The notes under the pieces: generated by a model
The model's database searches: none
Seen by the model: only the letters and a program-made list of their open reading frames with translations
What the model was told of the DNA's origin: nothing
Assembly (NCBI RefSeq): GCF_047314965.1
Contig: NZ_JBLBVK010000046.1
Location: forward strand, 52,499 to 116,498
Length of the DNA: 64,000 nucleotides
Direction of reading: 5' to 3'
From: JAVJUV01 sp047314965
GTDB taxonomy: Bacteria; Pseudomonadota; Alphaproteobacteria; Rhodobacterales; Rhodobacteraceae
Made by a program: the position numbers and the translations under genes
Shown here: positions 1-7,777 of the stretch, piece by piece
Layout: the number at the start of each line of letters is the position of its first letter
How positions within the stretch are numbered: the first letter of the stretch is position 1

Positions 1-477
1 CTCGGCGGCGCTCAGAAGGTCGACGGGCGCGCCCAAAGCCTTCCAGCCTTCGGCCCTGTGCCGCAGGTTCTCGAACCCCTTGGGCGAATGCGCGACGTGG
101 ATGCTACCGGTCTGGCGCGCCTCGCAACGGATCTGGTGCCGCTCGATCAGGTCGAACACGTAGCCCGGCATCTTGCCCAGCGTGTCCACCAGTTGCGCCC
201 CCTTTCGCGCGCCGACAACGCCGGAAACCTCCTGCGGCGGAAGCCAGACGCCGGCATTCACAAGACCGACGTTGCGCCCCGATCCGCCAAAACCGACGGT
301 CTGCGCTTCCAACACATGACAGGACAATCCCTTGGCGGCACAGTGCAGCGCAGTCGACAGCCCTGTGAATCCGCCACCCACGGCGACGACGTCGAAATGC
401 CGTCCTTCCGGCAAGCTTCCTTCGACCGCGTCTTCCTCGGCGGTCCCGTCCCAAAGGGAAATCGGATTGGTTGGCAT
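1..477 (-). CDS. FAD-dependent amine/amino-acid oxidoreductase (DAO family), partial, runs off left edge
   Basis: Only the N-terminal 159 codons are present; the frame is open to the window edge. Residues about 29-58 form the FAD-binding beta-alpha-beta unit: a GGGFTG glycine motif at 34-39 in VVAVGGGFTGLSTA and the acidic strand end VLEAQ near residue 57. A second conserved patch, GFGGSGRNVG, follows at about 62-71. This layout is typical of DAO-fold oxidases such as gamma-glutamylputrescine or glycine oxidases, which act on amines with FAD in the cytoplasm. The ATG at 477 has an AGGGG ribosome site about six bases upstream. The gene is divergent from the rhodanese gene. The substrate cannot be told because the catalytic domain lies outside the window. 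Confidence 0.8.
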   Translation of the reverse strand, partial: MPTNPISLWDGTAEEDAVEGSLPEGRHFDVVAVGGGFTGLSTALHCAAKGLSCHVLEAQTVGFGGSGRNVGLVNAGVWLPPQEVSGVVGARKGAQLVDTLGKMPGYVFDLIERHQIRCEARQTGSIHVAHSPKGFENLRHRAEGWKALGAPVDLLSAAE

Positions 478-582
478 CAGAGCCCCTGCTATGGTCAGTT
501 TGGCATCCCGGGGCGCGGAGGAGATCCAGCCCGGCAGGTGCGCCGCAGGCCAGAATAGACGCTTCACTTGGGGGTACAAGAG

Positions 583-990
583 ATGAGCAAGCTAAAGACG
601 ACTGCGGCGCAGATGGTCGCGAATGCCCGTGCCCGGATCGAAGAAATCGAAACCCCCGATCTGATCGCTAAGCTCGATGACCCGGACGTGGTGGTCGTCG
701 ATATCCGCGACGTTCGCGAACGCCAGCGCACCGGCTGGATTCCCGGCAGCTTCCACGCCCCCCGAGGCATGATCGAATTCTGGGTCGACCCCGAAAGCCC
801 CTATTTCAAGGAGATCTTCGGACAGGATAAGACCTTCGTTTTCCACTGCGCCAGCGGATGGCGCTCGGCCCTCACTGTTGCAACGCTTCAGGACATGGGC
901 TTCGAAGCCGCCCACCTGCGCGAAGGATTCTCCACCTGGAAGGACCACGGCGGCCCCGTCGAGATGCCGGAGGGCGGCAACTGGGAATAA
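583..990 (+). CDS. Rhodanese-like domain protein
   Basis: The product is a single-domain rhodanese of 135 residues, probably cytoplasmic since no signal peptide is seen. The N-terminal helix (1-20) precedes the CH2A-like motif VVVVDIRDVRER (36-47). The active-site loop CASGWRS starts at Cys89, and the C-terminal GFSTWKDHGGPV closure is typical. A six-residue loop after the Cys fits sulfur transfer as persulfide (thiosulfate or similar donors) rather than phosphate chemistry. An alternative TTG start at 568 would add five residues; ATG 583 is preferred because MSKLKT is a more normal N-terminus. It is divergent from the FAD oxidoreductase gene, and no operon partner is evident. Confidence 0.85.
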   Translation: MSKLKTTAAQMVANARARIEEIETPDLIAKLDDPDVVVVDIRDVRERQRTGWIPGSFHAPRGMIEFWVDPESPYFKEIFGQDKTFVFHCASGWRSALTVATLQDMGFEAAHLREGFSTWKDHGGPVEMPEGGNWE

Positions 991-1129
991 CCTCTGCCGG
1001 AGCCCGAGATTGTCCTAGAGACAGCGGGTCCGTCGTGTGGTAAACGTCTTAGAAACGTATGTGCTTGCATTAACGAGAAAAGCGCGGCTCTCGATGAAAT
1101 TCGCCGCACAGTTGATTTGATAAGACCCC

Positions 1130-1594
1130 ATGACGACTCAATACGACGACCTGATCGCCGAGGAAATTGCAGAAGAACTCCTCTATCGCACCGGTCGGGC
1201 GCTTTTGGACGGCGAGCTTGAAGGCGTCGAGGACTGCTTCACTCTCCCGCATTCCCTGGAAACGACCGAAGGGGCCAGGATCGTACGGACTCCGGACGAT
1301 ATTCACGGAATTTTTCGGGAAGTCCGGGCATACTTTGCCGAAACCGGCGTCGTGAACATGGTCCGCTCGGTGGTCGAGGCCAAGTTCATCTCGGAGACAG
1401 AGATCGAGGCGGTCCACGTCTCCCGCATCTGGAGACGCGGCGAAGAGTAACCGGGGTCGACATATCCCGTGTTCTGCGGCCTCAAGCTCTGCGACGATGG
1501 CAAGTGGCGGATTGCAAACAGCAACTATGCGATCACCGAATCGCGCCGCTTCTGCTCGGCACTCCTGTCGTGGCGGACAAAAGCGGAAACCTGA
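1130..1594 (+). pseudogene. NTF2/SnoaL-like small protein interrupted by an in-frame TAA
   Basis: The frame starting at ATG 1130 codes for 106 residues ending ...VSRIWRRGEE at a TAA (1448-1450). The same frame stays open after the stop to TGA 1592-1594 and encodes PVFCGLKLCDDGKWRIANSN, the usual last beta strands of an NTF2/SnoaL-like fold, in which a pattern such as 'r.dGkWri..s.y' closes the cone. No frameshift is needed to join the two parts, so this looks like one 154-codon gene with a nonsense codon (for example CAA or GAA to TAA), or a readthrough site. The N-terminal helices (IAEEIAEELLYRTGRALLDG) and the central strand region are intact. No catalytic residues can be assigned. The family assignment rests on this pattern only. 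Confidence 0.6.
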
Positions 1595-1633
1595 AGGCGG
1601 GGCTCCGCAAACCGGCCTCGTCCCGCCACAGGA

Positions 1634-2272
1634 TCACTCGTCGTACAGACGGTTTTTATCGTTATCGTCGAACCACTTGGTGACCTGTTCAAGCGTATAG
1701 TCCCGGCCCGTGTGATCGACGTTCGCCTCGGCATAGGTGGGAAGCCCGTCGGTCGGCGCGGCCTTCTCAGGGGACCAGAGGCCCGAACGGATGATGGCCT
1801 TGCCGCAATGATAGAACGCCTCTTCCACGTGGACGAGCACGGCAAGCTCGGGAACCCGCCCCTTGATCGCCATGCTTTCCCGAAGCTGCAGGTCACGCAC
1901 CACCTGTGCGGTGCCATTGACACGAACCGTTTCATTCCGGTTCGGCACGAAGAAAAGCAACCCCACACGCCCGGTCTGCAAGATGTTCAGAAAACCGTCG
2001 AAACGACGATTGCCCGGCCTGTCGGGTATCGCCAGCGTCTTTTCGTCGATCACTTTCACAAACCCGGCCGGATCGCCTTTTGGCGAGCAATCGAGTCGTC
2101 CCTCCAAATCCGAGGTCGTCATGACAAGGAAGGGTGACCGCTCGATCCAGACCCGGCAATGCCGGTCGATATGGTCGATGACCTTTACGTCCTGCGTCCC
2201 GTGCGGCGGCTTCGGAACGATCGATCGAAGATCCTGTTCAGTGGAAACCACGTCGGTCGGCTGATAGGACAT
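1634..2272 (-). CDS. PPOX-class pyridoxamine 5'-phosphate oxidase-like FMN-binding protein
   Basis: The product has 212 residues and the split-barrel flavin-binding fold. Recognisable patches are FLVMTTSDLEGRLDCSPKGD (FMN phosphate region), LAIPDRPGNRRFDGFLNIL and VGLLFFVPNRNETVRVNG, matching the MSMEG_1061-like branch of PPOX flavoproteins. The C-terminus carries a conserved YHCGKAIIRSGLW segment. Members bind FMN or F420 and are usually annotated as putative oxidoreductases of unknown substrate. The start at 2272 is chosen because a GGGGGGAG ribosome site lies seven bases upstream; an open extension to 2365 lacks conserved sequence. It is convergent with the NTF2-like gene. Confidence 0.85.
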   Translation of the reverse strand: MSYQPTDVVSTEQDLRSIVPKPPHGTQDVKVIDHIDRHCRVWIERSPFLVMTTSDLEGRLDCSPKGDPAGFVKVIDEKTLAIPDRPGNRRFDGFLNILQTGRVGLLFFVPNRNETVRVNGTAQVVRDLQLRESMAIKGRVPELAVLVHVEEAFYHCGKAIIRSGLWSPEKAAPTDGLPTYAEANVDHTGRDYTLEQVTKWFDDNDKNRLYDE

Positions 2273-2509
2273 GTGCGCTCCCCCCCAATGCGCATGTAAC
2301 ATATTGCCCCATTCCGAGCGAGACTCGTCAGCCCACCTGCGGCCAACATCAGTTCGGGCCCTCAAGCGTGACAGGAAACAAGAATGTTGCGTAAATTGAA
2401 TTCATACATCACCATTTGACTATGCATTTCCATCCGGGCGGCAGTAGCGCCCCCGACAGACGGGAATGCCTCAACTCAGAACCCCGCAGGGGCAATTCGG
2501 GAGGAATAC

Positions 2510-2971
2510 ATGAAAGTAGCTCGGATATTTGTTTTCTTGGTCGCGTTGTGCTGGTCACTCGGCAGCAATCCCGCGTCAGCGCATGATGATGCGCCACCGC
2601 ACGATATGCATCGGATCGTCATTCAGGTCAGCGACGACAGTCCGGGAACCTTCAACAAGGTTCTGAACAATGCGTCGAACATGTCGAGTTACTTCCTCGA
2701 GCGCGGCGAGGACTACGAAATCGAGATCGTGGCCTACAACGCCGGTTTGCACATGCTGCGCACGGATACATCTCCCGTGCTCGAACGCATCAAGGGATTC
2801 ACCGACAGCGTGCCCAACGTGACCATCTCCGCCTGCGGGAACACGATCAAGGGCATGAGCAAGCAAGCGGGCAAGGAGATCGAGATCGTGCCGAACGCCC
2901 GGGTGGTCCCTGGTGGCATCGTTCGCCTCATGGAGCTGAGCGACCAGGGCTATTTCATGATCCGACCCTGA
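2510..2971 (+). CDS. Secreted DsrE/DsrF-like family protein
   Basis: The product has 153 residues with a clear signal peptide: positive MKVAR, a hydrophobic core FVFLVALCW, and an ASA cleavage site near residue 24. The mature part begins with the HRIVIQVSDDSP strand typical of DsrE-like alpha/beta proteins and contains VTISACGNTIKG, with one Cys in the position where sulfur-relay relatives carry their reactive Cys. The gene therefore probably encodes a periplasmic DsrE-like protein; a sulfur-carrier role is only an inference. GGGAGGAATAC precedes the ATG, a strong ribosome site. A good terminator follows at about 3015-3046, so it is probably monocistronic. Confidence 0.75.
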   Translation: MKVARIFVFLVALCWSLGSNPASAHDDAPPHDMHRIVIQVSDDSPGTFNKVLNNASNMSSYFLERGEDYEIEIVAYNAGLHMLRTDTSPVLERIKGFTDSVPNVTISACGNTIKGMSKQAGKEIEIVPNARVVPGGIVRLMELSDQGYFMIRP

Positions 2972-3014
2972 AAATCGCGGTCTGCTTCCCCTGAGGAAGT
3001 CCTATACAGGCCTT

Positions 3015-3046
3015 GGCGCGGTCCCGGGGGATCGCGCCCTTTATTT
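3015..3046 (+). terminator. Rho-independent terminator after the DsrE-like gene
   Basis: An 11-bp stem (GGCGCGGTCCC pairing with GGGATCGCGCC through one G-T wobble, two-base loop) is followed by CTTTATTTT. It lies 44 bases after the stop codon at 2971. Confidence 0.8.
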
Positions 3047-3161
3047 TGGCGGGTCGAGTTGGTATTGACGCCCGACGAAATCGTTGTGAAACATGGCACA
3101 TATTGAGTTATCGAGCGATAACCATTCAAGACAGACTTTTTGCCGTTTCGGGAGAAATAGA

Positions 3162-3503
3162 ATGCAACGAACCGCTGGTGCGCCACGCGTCGTAGAAGAC
3201 ACCAAGGAAGGTCCGGTAAAAGTGTTCGCGCTGGTGACTTTCAACGAAGATCAGGCTCTTGCGCTTGGGAAGTACCTGGAAATCACGGAACCGCTTTTGA
3301 AACGCGAGGGCGCAAGGATCATTGAGCGTTTCAGCCTCGAAGACGACGTCATCGGTCATCGCCCGGCGAAGTCGGTGATTATTGTCGAGTATCCAAGCCG
3401 GCAGGCCGTCGACAACGTATTTTCAAGCCCGGAATATGAAGCGGCCATTCCCTATCGCGATGTTGCCTTCGCGACCTACAGCGTCCACATCGCGGCGCAG
3501 TAA
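3162..3503 (+). CDS. DUF1330-like small protein
   Basis: The product has 113 residues with the ferredoxin-like DUF1330 pattern. VFALVTFNEDQALALGKYLE is followed by a central strand, then SVIIVEYPSRQAVDNVFSSP and the YEAAIPYRDVAFATYSVHIA tail. In DUF1330 proteins the strand ending in 'eFPs...a..f..s.eY' is the family hallmark, matched here by VEYPSRQAVDNVFSSPEY. The biochemical role of the family is unknown; it is dimeric and related to antibiotic-biosynthesis-monooxygenase-like folds. ATG 3162 is preferred over an in-frame ATG at 3093 because CGGGAGAAATAGA lies just upstream of it. A terminator follows. Confidence 0.7.
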   Translation: MQRTAGAPRVVEDTKEGPVKVFALVTFNEDQALALGKYLEITEPLLKREGARIIERFSLEDDVIGHRPAKSVIIVEYPSRQAVDNVFSSPEYEAAIPYRDVAFATYSVHIAAQ

Positions 3504-3515
3504 CGGACAAGACCT

Positions 3516-3554
3516 CGCCCGATCCGGTCACATGACCTTGTCGGGCGCGTTTTT
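3516..3554 (+). terminator. Rho-independent terminator after the DUF1330-like gene
   Basis: CGCCCGA (3516-3522) pairs with TCGGGCG (3541-3547). An inner GGTCA/TGACC stem lies in the loop, and TTTTT follows at 3550-3554. Confidence 0.75.
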
Positions 3555-3642
3555 CCGATCGGGACAGCAAGACTCGCGCCGGTCTCTCGGAAAAAATCCC
3601 CAAAGCCGACATGCAGGTACAATCGACGAGGCCTCAGGCGGA

Positions 3643-4163
3643 TCAGCGCACCGGAACAGGCCCGTAGGCGTTCGCGCCGGGTTCTGATGGCCGCGTCAGC
3701 CACCACAGCATCAGAATGGTCAGCACAAGCTGAACGATCGCAACCACGAAAAGGCCGCCCAGTCCCAGCACCGCCGCTGGCCCTCGGAGCGTCTCGGGGT
3801 CGGCCACGTTCTGCTCCATTACCCCGAAGGTGAAGATGCCGAAGAACAGTCCAACGATTGAGACCAGCGACACCAGCATCGGCAAAAGGATGTACCAGCC
3901 GGGTCGCCCTCCGTCCTGAAGCCGGCGCCAGCCAGCCGAAAGAAGCGGGATGAACATCGCCAGTTGCCAGAGCGGCGCCAAGGCACCTTGAGAGTTCCCT
4001 GTGGAAGCGTCTGCGCCGAAAAGCACGCCATCGAGCAGCGTGAAGACTATCGAACCAAGCACCACGAAAAGCAGGAACCACCAATATTTGGGACGAGAGG
4101 CCCGCCCGAAAAACGAAAAATACTTGGACAGACACGTCCTGACCGCAGCTGCAAAAAACTCAT
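3643..4163 (-). CDS. DUF805 membrane protein with a probable frameshift at its start
   Basis: From VRTCLSKYFSFFGRASRPKY onward this is a typical DUF805 inner-membrane protein. It has the 'tfsGRaSR.eyW' signature, then TM segments around FLLFVVLGSIVFTLL, LWQLAMFIPLL, a WRRLQDGGRPGWY loop, a LLPMLVSLVSIVGLFFGIF helix and LFVVAIVQLVLTILMLWWL. The natural start, ATG at 4163 with GAGGGG seven bases upstream, is out of frame by one base. Reading from it gives MSFLQ, but adding one T to the T6 tract (4153-4158 on the + coordinate, A6) gives MSFFAAAVRTCLSKYF, exactly the family's N-terminus. The in-frame extension upstream to 4299 is basic, unconserved and unlikely. This is either a real one-base deletion or a homopolymer reading error. 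Confidence 0.7.
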
Positions 4164-4556
4164 TTGTCCCCTCGTCCCGTCTGAAACGCGGTGTTCTTGA
4201 ATTTCTCCGTGCCGAATTGTGCCGGATCAACCAGGAATTAGCCTTAACGCGCCGGTAACCATAGTGAACGTGCGCACCACATCTGGTGGCCGCGCGCATT
4301 CCGCCCCTACCCTTGCCATACGCTTTGCCGACGCTCTGCCGACGCTTTGCCGACCGGGGTCAGTCCGCCGATACCCAGCAAAACAAGGCCGTTAACCTTC
4401 GCATCCGCCCCACGCAACACCACCGCGCGCCCGTTGCCACCGCGCGCTCCTGTCGGCTTTCCAAGGGGGTTCGGGCGCGAGAAAATAAACCGCGCAAAAT
4501 ACCGCCGTCGGTCATCGCTCTTTCTTTTCGCACTCAGGCATTGCAAAGGTTGCATC
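4164..4556. other. Gene-free stretch with a short tandem repeat
   Basis: No convincing gene is seen in these 393 bases between the divergent DUF805 and kinase genes. At 4322-4354 there are three tandem 11-base units (GCTTTGCCGAC, GCTCTGCCGAC, GCTTTGCCGAC). Promoters for both flanking genes should lie here, but no clear -35/-10 pair was identified. Confidence 0.5.
4322..4354. repeat. Three-copy 11-bp tandem repeat
   Basis: Units 4322-4332, 4333-4343 and 4344-4354 are GCTTTGCCGAC, GCTCTGCCGAC and GCTTTGCCGAC, differing by one base in the middle copy. It may be replication slippage or a binding site array. Confidence 0.7.
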
Positions 4557-5429
4557 ATGACCAACCGGCCCGAGATCATCGCCATCGACGGCGGCGGCAC
4601 CCGCTGCCGCGTGGCATGCCTGCGCTCCGGCAAGCGCACTCTCATCGAAGTCAGCAGCGCGAACGCGTCCACCGATCTGGCAGGAACGATCGAGCAGGTG
4701 AACAAGGGGCTTGCCCTTCTCGCCGAACGACTGTCGCTCACGACCGGCGACCTCGCTCAAATCCCTGCATTCGTTGGGCTTGCGGGCATGGTTGGCCCCG
4801 AAATCCGGCAGGCGATAGCGGACGGAATCCACCTTTCCCACGCGCGGATCGAGGACGACCGCCCCGCCGCCGTGCGCGGCGCGCTCGGCCGAGAGGACGG
4901 AGCCATAGCGCATTGCGGAACCGGCTCATTCTTCGCTGTCCAGCAAGACGGCGCGATACGCCTCTCGGGCGGCTGGGGACCGATCCTCGGTGACGAAGCC
5001 TCTGCGCAATGGCTGGGCCGAAAAGCCCTCCTGGCCGCGCTCGACGTCGCCGACGGCCTCCGCCCGCCCTCGCCGCTTGCCGAAGCCCTGCTGCGCGAAC
5101 ACGGCTCGACCGCCGGCATCGTCTCCTTCGCCGCCAGCGCGACACCGGCACGGTTCGGAGAACTCGCGCCCAAAGTAACCAAAGCCGCGCAATCCGAAGA
5201 CCCACTCGCCCTGAAACTTCTCAAGCACGGCGCCGACCACATCGCCCGCACGCTGACCGATATGGGCTGGACTTCCCCCCTTCCCATCTGCCTGACCGGC
5301 GGCCTTGCGCCTCGCTACGAGCAATTTCTTCCCCACGACATGCGTTCGGCCATCGCACCGGCCAAAGGCGAACCGATCGACGGCGCACTATCGCTTGCGC
5401 AAGACCTGCGCCGGGAGATGTCGGCATGA
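4557..5429 (+). CDS. N-acetylglucosamine kinase-like protein (BadF/BadG/BcrA/BcrD ATPase family)
   Basis: The product has 290 residues and the ASKHA fold. The phosphate-1 motif IDGGGTRCR starts at Asp11. A second nucleotide-binding block reads HCGTGSFFAV, and GGWGPILGDEASA follows, a signature of the BadF-type sugar kinases that includes N-acetylglucosamine kinases. A C-terminal adenosine motif, ICLTGGLAPRY, is present. It would phosphorylate GlcNAc at O6 with ATP in the cytoplasm. This fits the next gene, nagA, 148 bases downstream, which deacetylates GlcNAc-6-phosphate. The ATG at 4557 gives the conserved short N-terminus; an upstream extension to 4347 is unconserved. Confidence 0.8.
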   Translation: MTNRPEIIAIDGGGTRCRVACLRSGKRTLIEVSSANASTDLAGTIEQVNKGLALLAERLSLTTGDLAQIPAFVGLAGMVGPEIRQAIADGIHLSHARIEDDRPAAVRGALGREDGAIAHCGTGSFFAVQQDGAIRLSGGWGPILGDEASAQWLGRKALLAALDVADGLRPPSPLAEALLREHGSTAGIVSFAASATPARFGELAPKVTKAAQSEDPLALKLLKHGADHIARTLTDMGWTSPLPICLTGGLAPRYEQFLPHDMRSAIAPAKGEPIDGALSLAQDLRREMSA

Positions 5430-5577
5430 CCGGAGAAAGAACATCTCCGAAGCGAAGATCGGGTAAAAAACATACAATTTTATATCATAAAAACATAAGA
5501 TTGAGCGACTTTTTTAAACCGACTTGCTCCATCATCCTCGCCGCGTCCCGGCACCTCGAAACGGCCCCCAAGACCCC

Positions 5578-6711
5578 ATGAGCGCACATACCGTCATATA
5601 TCGCGGAGGCTCCATCTTCGACGGTCAGTCGATCCTCGACGATCACTGCGTCGTCGTTCAGGGAGGGCTTGTGAAAGGGATCATCCCCGAACCCGCGAAT
5701 ACCGAAACCGCATCGGTCGTGAACCTGAACGGCGACATCCTTTCGCCCGGCTTCGTCGACCTTCAGGTCAACGGCGGTGATGGCATCATGCTGAACGACG
5801 ATCCGTCGGTCGAGACGCTGCGGCGGATGGCAAACGCCCACCGAACCCTCGGTGCGACGACGATTCTGCCCACGCTCATCACGGATACGCGCGAGAAGAC
5901 GCGCGCGGCCATCGCGGCCGTAACCGAAGCGATTGCGAACGGCGTGCCCGGCATCGCCGGCCTGCATCTCGAAGGTCCCCACCTCTCGGTCGCCCGCAAG
6001 GGCGCCCACGACGCCGGCCTGATCCGTCCCATGACCTCCGAGGACCTTGCCCTGCTTGTGGATGCCGCGAAATCGCTGCCGGTCCTGATGGTGACGGTCG
6101 CGCCGGAGACCACGACGACCGCCCAGGTCAGCGCCCTCGCACGCGTCGGCGCCATCGTATCGCTTGGCCACACAGATGCGGCGTTCGACACTTGTCGCGC
6201 CTACGCGGCGGCAGGTGCGCGGGTGGTTACCCATCTCTTCAACGCGATGAGCCAGCTTGGAAACCGCGATCCCGGCCTTGTCGGCGCGGCGCTCGACACG
6301 CCGGGCCTGTCCGCCGGGCTGATCGCCGACGCGATCCATGTCCACCCGGCCAGCATGCGCGCGGCATGGGCCGCGAAAACGGGACCGGGCAAGATCTTTC
6401 TTGTCAGTGACGCCATGGCCCCGGCAGGAAGCGAAATCGCCCAGTTCCATCTCGGAGACAGGCTGATCCGGCGCAACGACGGCCGCCTGACACTCGAAGA
6501 CGGCACGCTCGCAGGCGCGGATCTCGACCTGGGAACCGCGATCCGGGTCCTGGTCGAAAAGACAGGCATCCCCCTTGAGCAGGCGCTGCGGGCCGCCACG
6601 TCCATCCCTGCTGATGTGGCAGTTCTGGGTCGCGGCATCGGGCGTCTTGTCCCGGGCGCGTCCTGTTCCATGATCCGGATATCTCGAGATTTCCGCGCCA
6701 GCCCCGCGTAA
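5578..6711 (+). CDS. nagA: N-acetylglucosamine-6-phosphate deacetylase
   Basis: The product is a 377-residue amidohydrolase, the usual length for NagA, which converts GlcNAc-6-phosphate to glucosamine-6-phosphate and acetate. Metal and catalytic features are visible in order: LSPGFVDLQVNGG after the N-terminal beta sandwich, the metal ligand Glu in GLHLEGPHLS, His in VSLGHTDA, His in VTHLFNAMS, and the catalytic Asp in FLVSDAMAPAG. Together with the kinase upstream this forms an amino-sugar (chitin or peptidoglycan) salvage pair. No nagB is seen nearby. The start ATG has no clear ribosome site. An AT-rich stretch at about 5462-5520 before it could be a separate promoter. Confidence 0.9.
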   Translation: MSAHTVIYRGGSIFDGQSILDDHCVVVQGGLVKGIIPEPANTETASVVNLNGDILSPGFVDLQVNGGDGIMLNDDPSVETLRRMANAHRTLGATTILPTLITDTREKTRAAIAAVTEAIANGVPGIAGLHLEGPHLSVARKGAHDAGLIRPMTSEDLALLVDAAKSLPVLMVTVAPETTTTAQVSALARVGAIVSLGHTDAAFDTCRAYAAAGARVVTHLFNAMSQLGNRDPGLVGAALDTPGLSAGLIADAIHVHPASMRAAWAAKTGPGKIFLVSDAMAPAGSEIAQFHLGDRLIRRNDGRLTLEDGTLAGADLDLGTAIRVLVEKTGIPLEQALRAATSIPADVAVLGRGIGRLVPGASCSMIRISRDFRASPA

Positions 6712-6885
6712 GCTTGAGACGCGCAACCCAGCATGCCCGCTTCAGAAAAAAGCGCGACCCAAGTCCCGAGAAAAGACTTCAAACCACCTGGAATGCGGCC
6801 GATAAGTGATCTTCCCGAGCGCCCCGGCCACCTGTTAGGCTTTGCCGGCGGTGCCTGCTAGATACCGTGCCGACGAAGGAATGAA

Positions 6886-7773
6886 ATGACCCAGACTGGC
6901 GCCGACACTCACGAGTTTCTGACGGTCAAGGAATTGGCCGAGCTCCTGCGGATCAAGGAGCGCAAGGTCTATGACCTCGCGGCCTCAGGAGAAGTTCCCT
7001 GTTCGCGGGCCACCGGCAAACTCTTGTTTCCCGCCGCTGAAATCCGGGCGTGGATCGATCATGCGAAATCCGGCGGTACGGCGGCGGCGCTGAACCGCCC
7101 CGACATCTTCCTCGGAAGTCACGACCCTCTTCTCGACTGGGCCATCCGCCAGTCGCGCTGCGGTCTCGCGACATATTTCGATGGGTCCCACGACGGTCTG
7201 TCGCGCTTCCAGAACGGCGAAGGCATTGCGACCGGTCTGCATATCTTCGACGCGGAATCCGGATCATGGAACCTCCCGGACGCGTCCCGTGTCGCCCAGG
7301 GTCAGAACACCGTCCTGGTTCATTTCGTCAGCCGCCAGCGCGGCATCGTGTTCCGGCCGGATGGCCCGCGCCCGGAAAGCATCGCCGGGCTCAAGGGGAT
7401 GCGCATCGCACCCCGGCAACCCGAGTCCGGGACCGCCGGGCTGTTCGAGAGGCTGGCACGAGACGCGGGCCTCGACCCATCGGAACTCTCGCTTTCCGAA
7501 ATGGCCCGCTCCGAAGACGACGCCGTCCAGATGGTCCGCCATGGCGAAGCCGATGTCACCTTCGGGCTGCAATCGGTTGCGGAAAGCTACGGGCTGGGCT
7601 TCCTGCCCGTCATCGAAGAGCGCTACGACCTTCTCATCGACCGGAAAGCATGGTTCGACCCGCCCATGCAGACGCTTCTCGAATTCTGCCATAGCGACGC
7701 GTTTCGCCAGCGCGCCGCCTCCTTCCACGGCTACGATCTCTCTGACTTGGGCAAGGTAGCCTGGAACGCCTGA
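6886..7773 (+). CDS. One-component regulator: excisionase-type HTH fused to a periplasmic-binding-like domain
   Basis: The product has 295 residues. Positions about 11-60 form a MerR/excisionase-type helix-turn-helix: FLTVKELAELLRIKERKVYD, then LLFPAAEIRAWID. Residues about 75-290 read as a PBP-like ligand-binding domain of the type found in ModE-like or molybdate-related regulators, with GSHDPLLDWAIRQS, a VHFVSRQRGIVF strand, GLKGMRIAPRQPESGT (ligand loop) and a hinge near EADVTFGLQSVAESYGL. Such proteins bind DNA through the small HTH and sense a small anion or metabolite directly in the cytoplasm. Target and ligand are unknown; neighbours (nagA, a keto-sugar dehydratase) do not settle it. 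Confidence 0.75.
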   Translation: MTQTGADTHEFLTVKELAELLRIKERKVYDLAASGEVPCSRATGKLLFPAAEIRAWIDHAKSGGTAAALNRPDIFLGSHDPLLDWAIRQSRCGLATYFDGSHDGLSRFQNGEGIATGLHIFDAESGSWNLPDASRVAQGQNTVLVHFVSRQRGIVFRPDGPRPESIAGLKGMRIAPRQPESGTAGLFERLARDAGLDPSELSLSEMARSEDDAVQMVRHGEADVTFGLQSVAESYGLGFLPVIEERYDLLIDRKAWFDPPMQTLLEFCHSDAFRQRAASFHGYDLSDLGKVAWNA

Positions 7774-7777
7774 TAGG

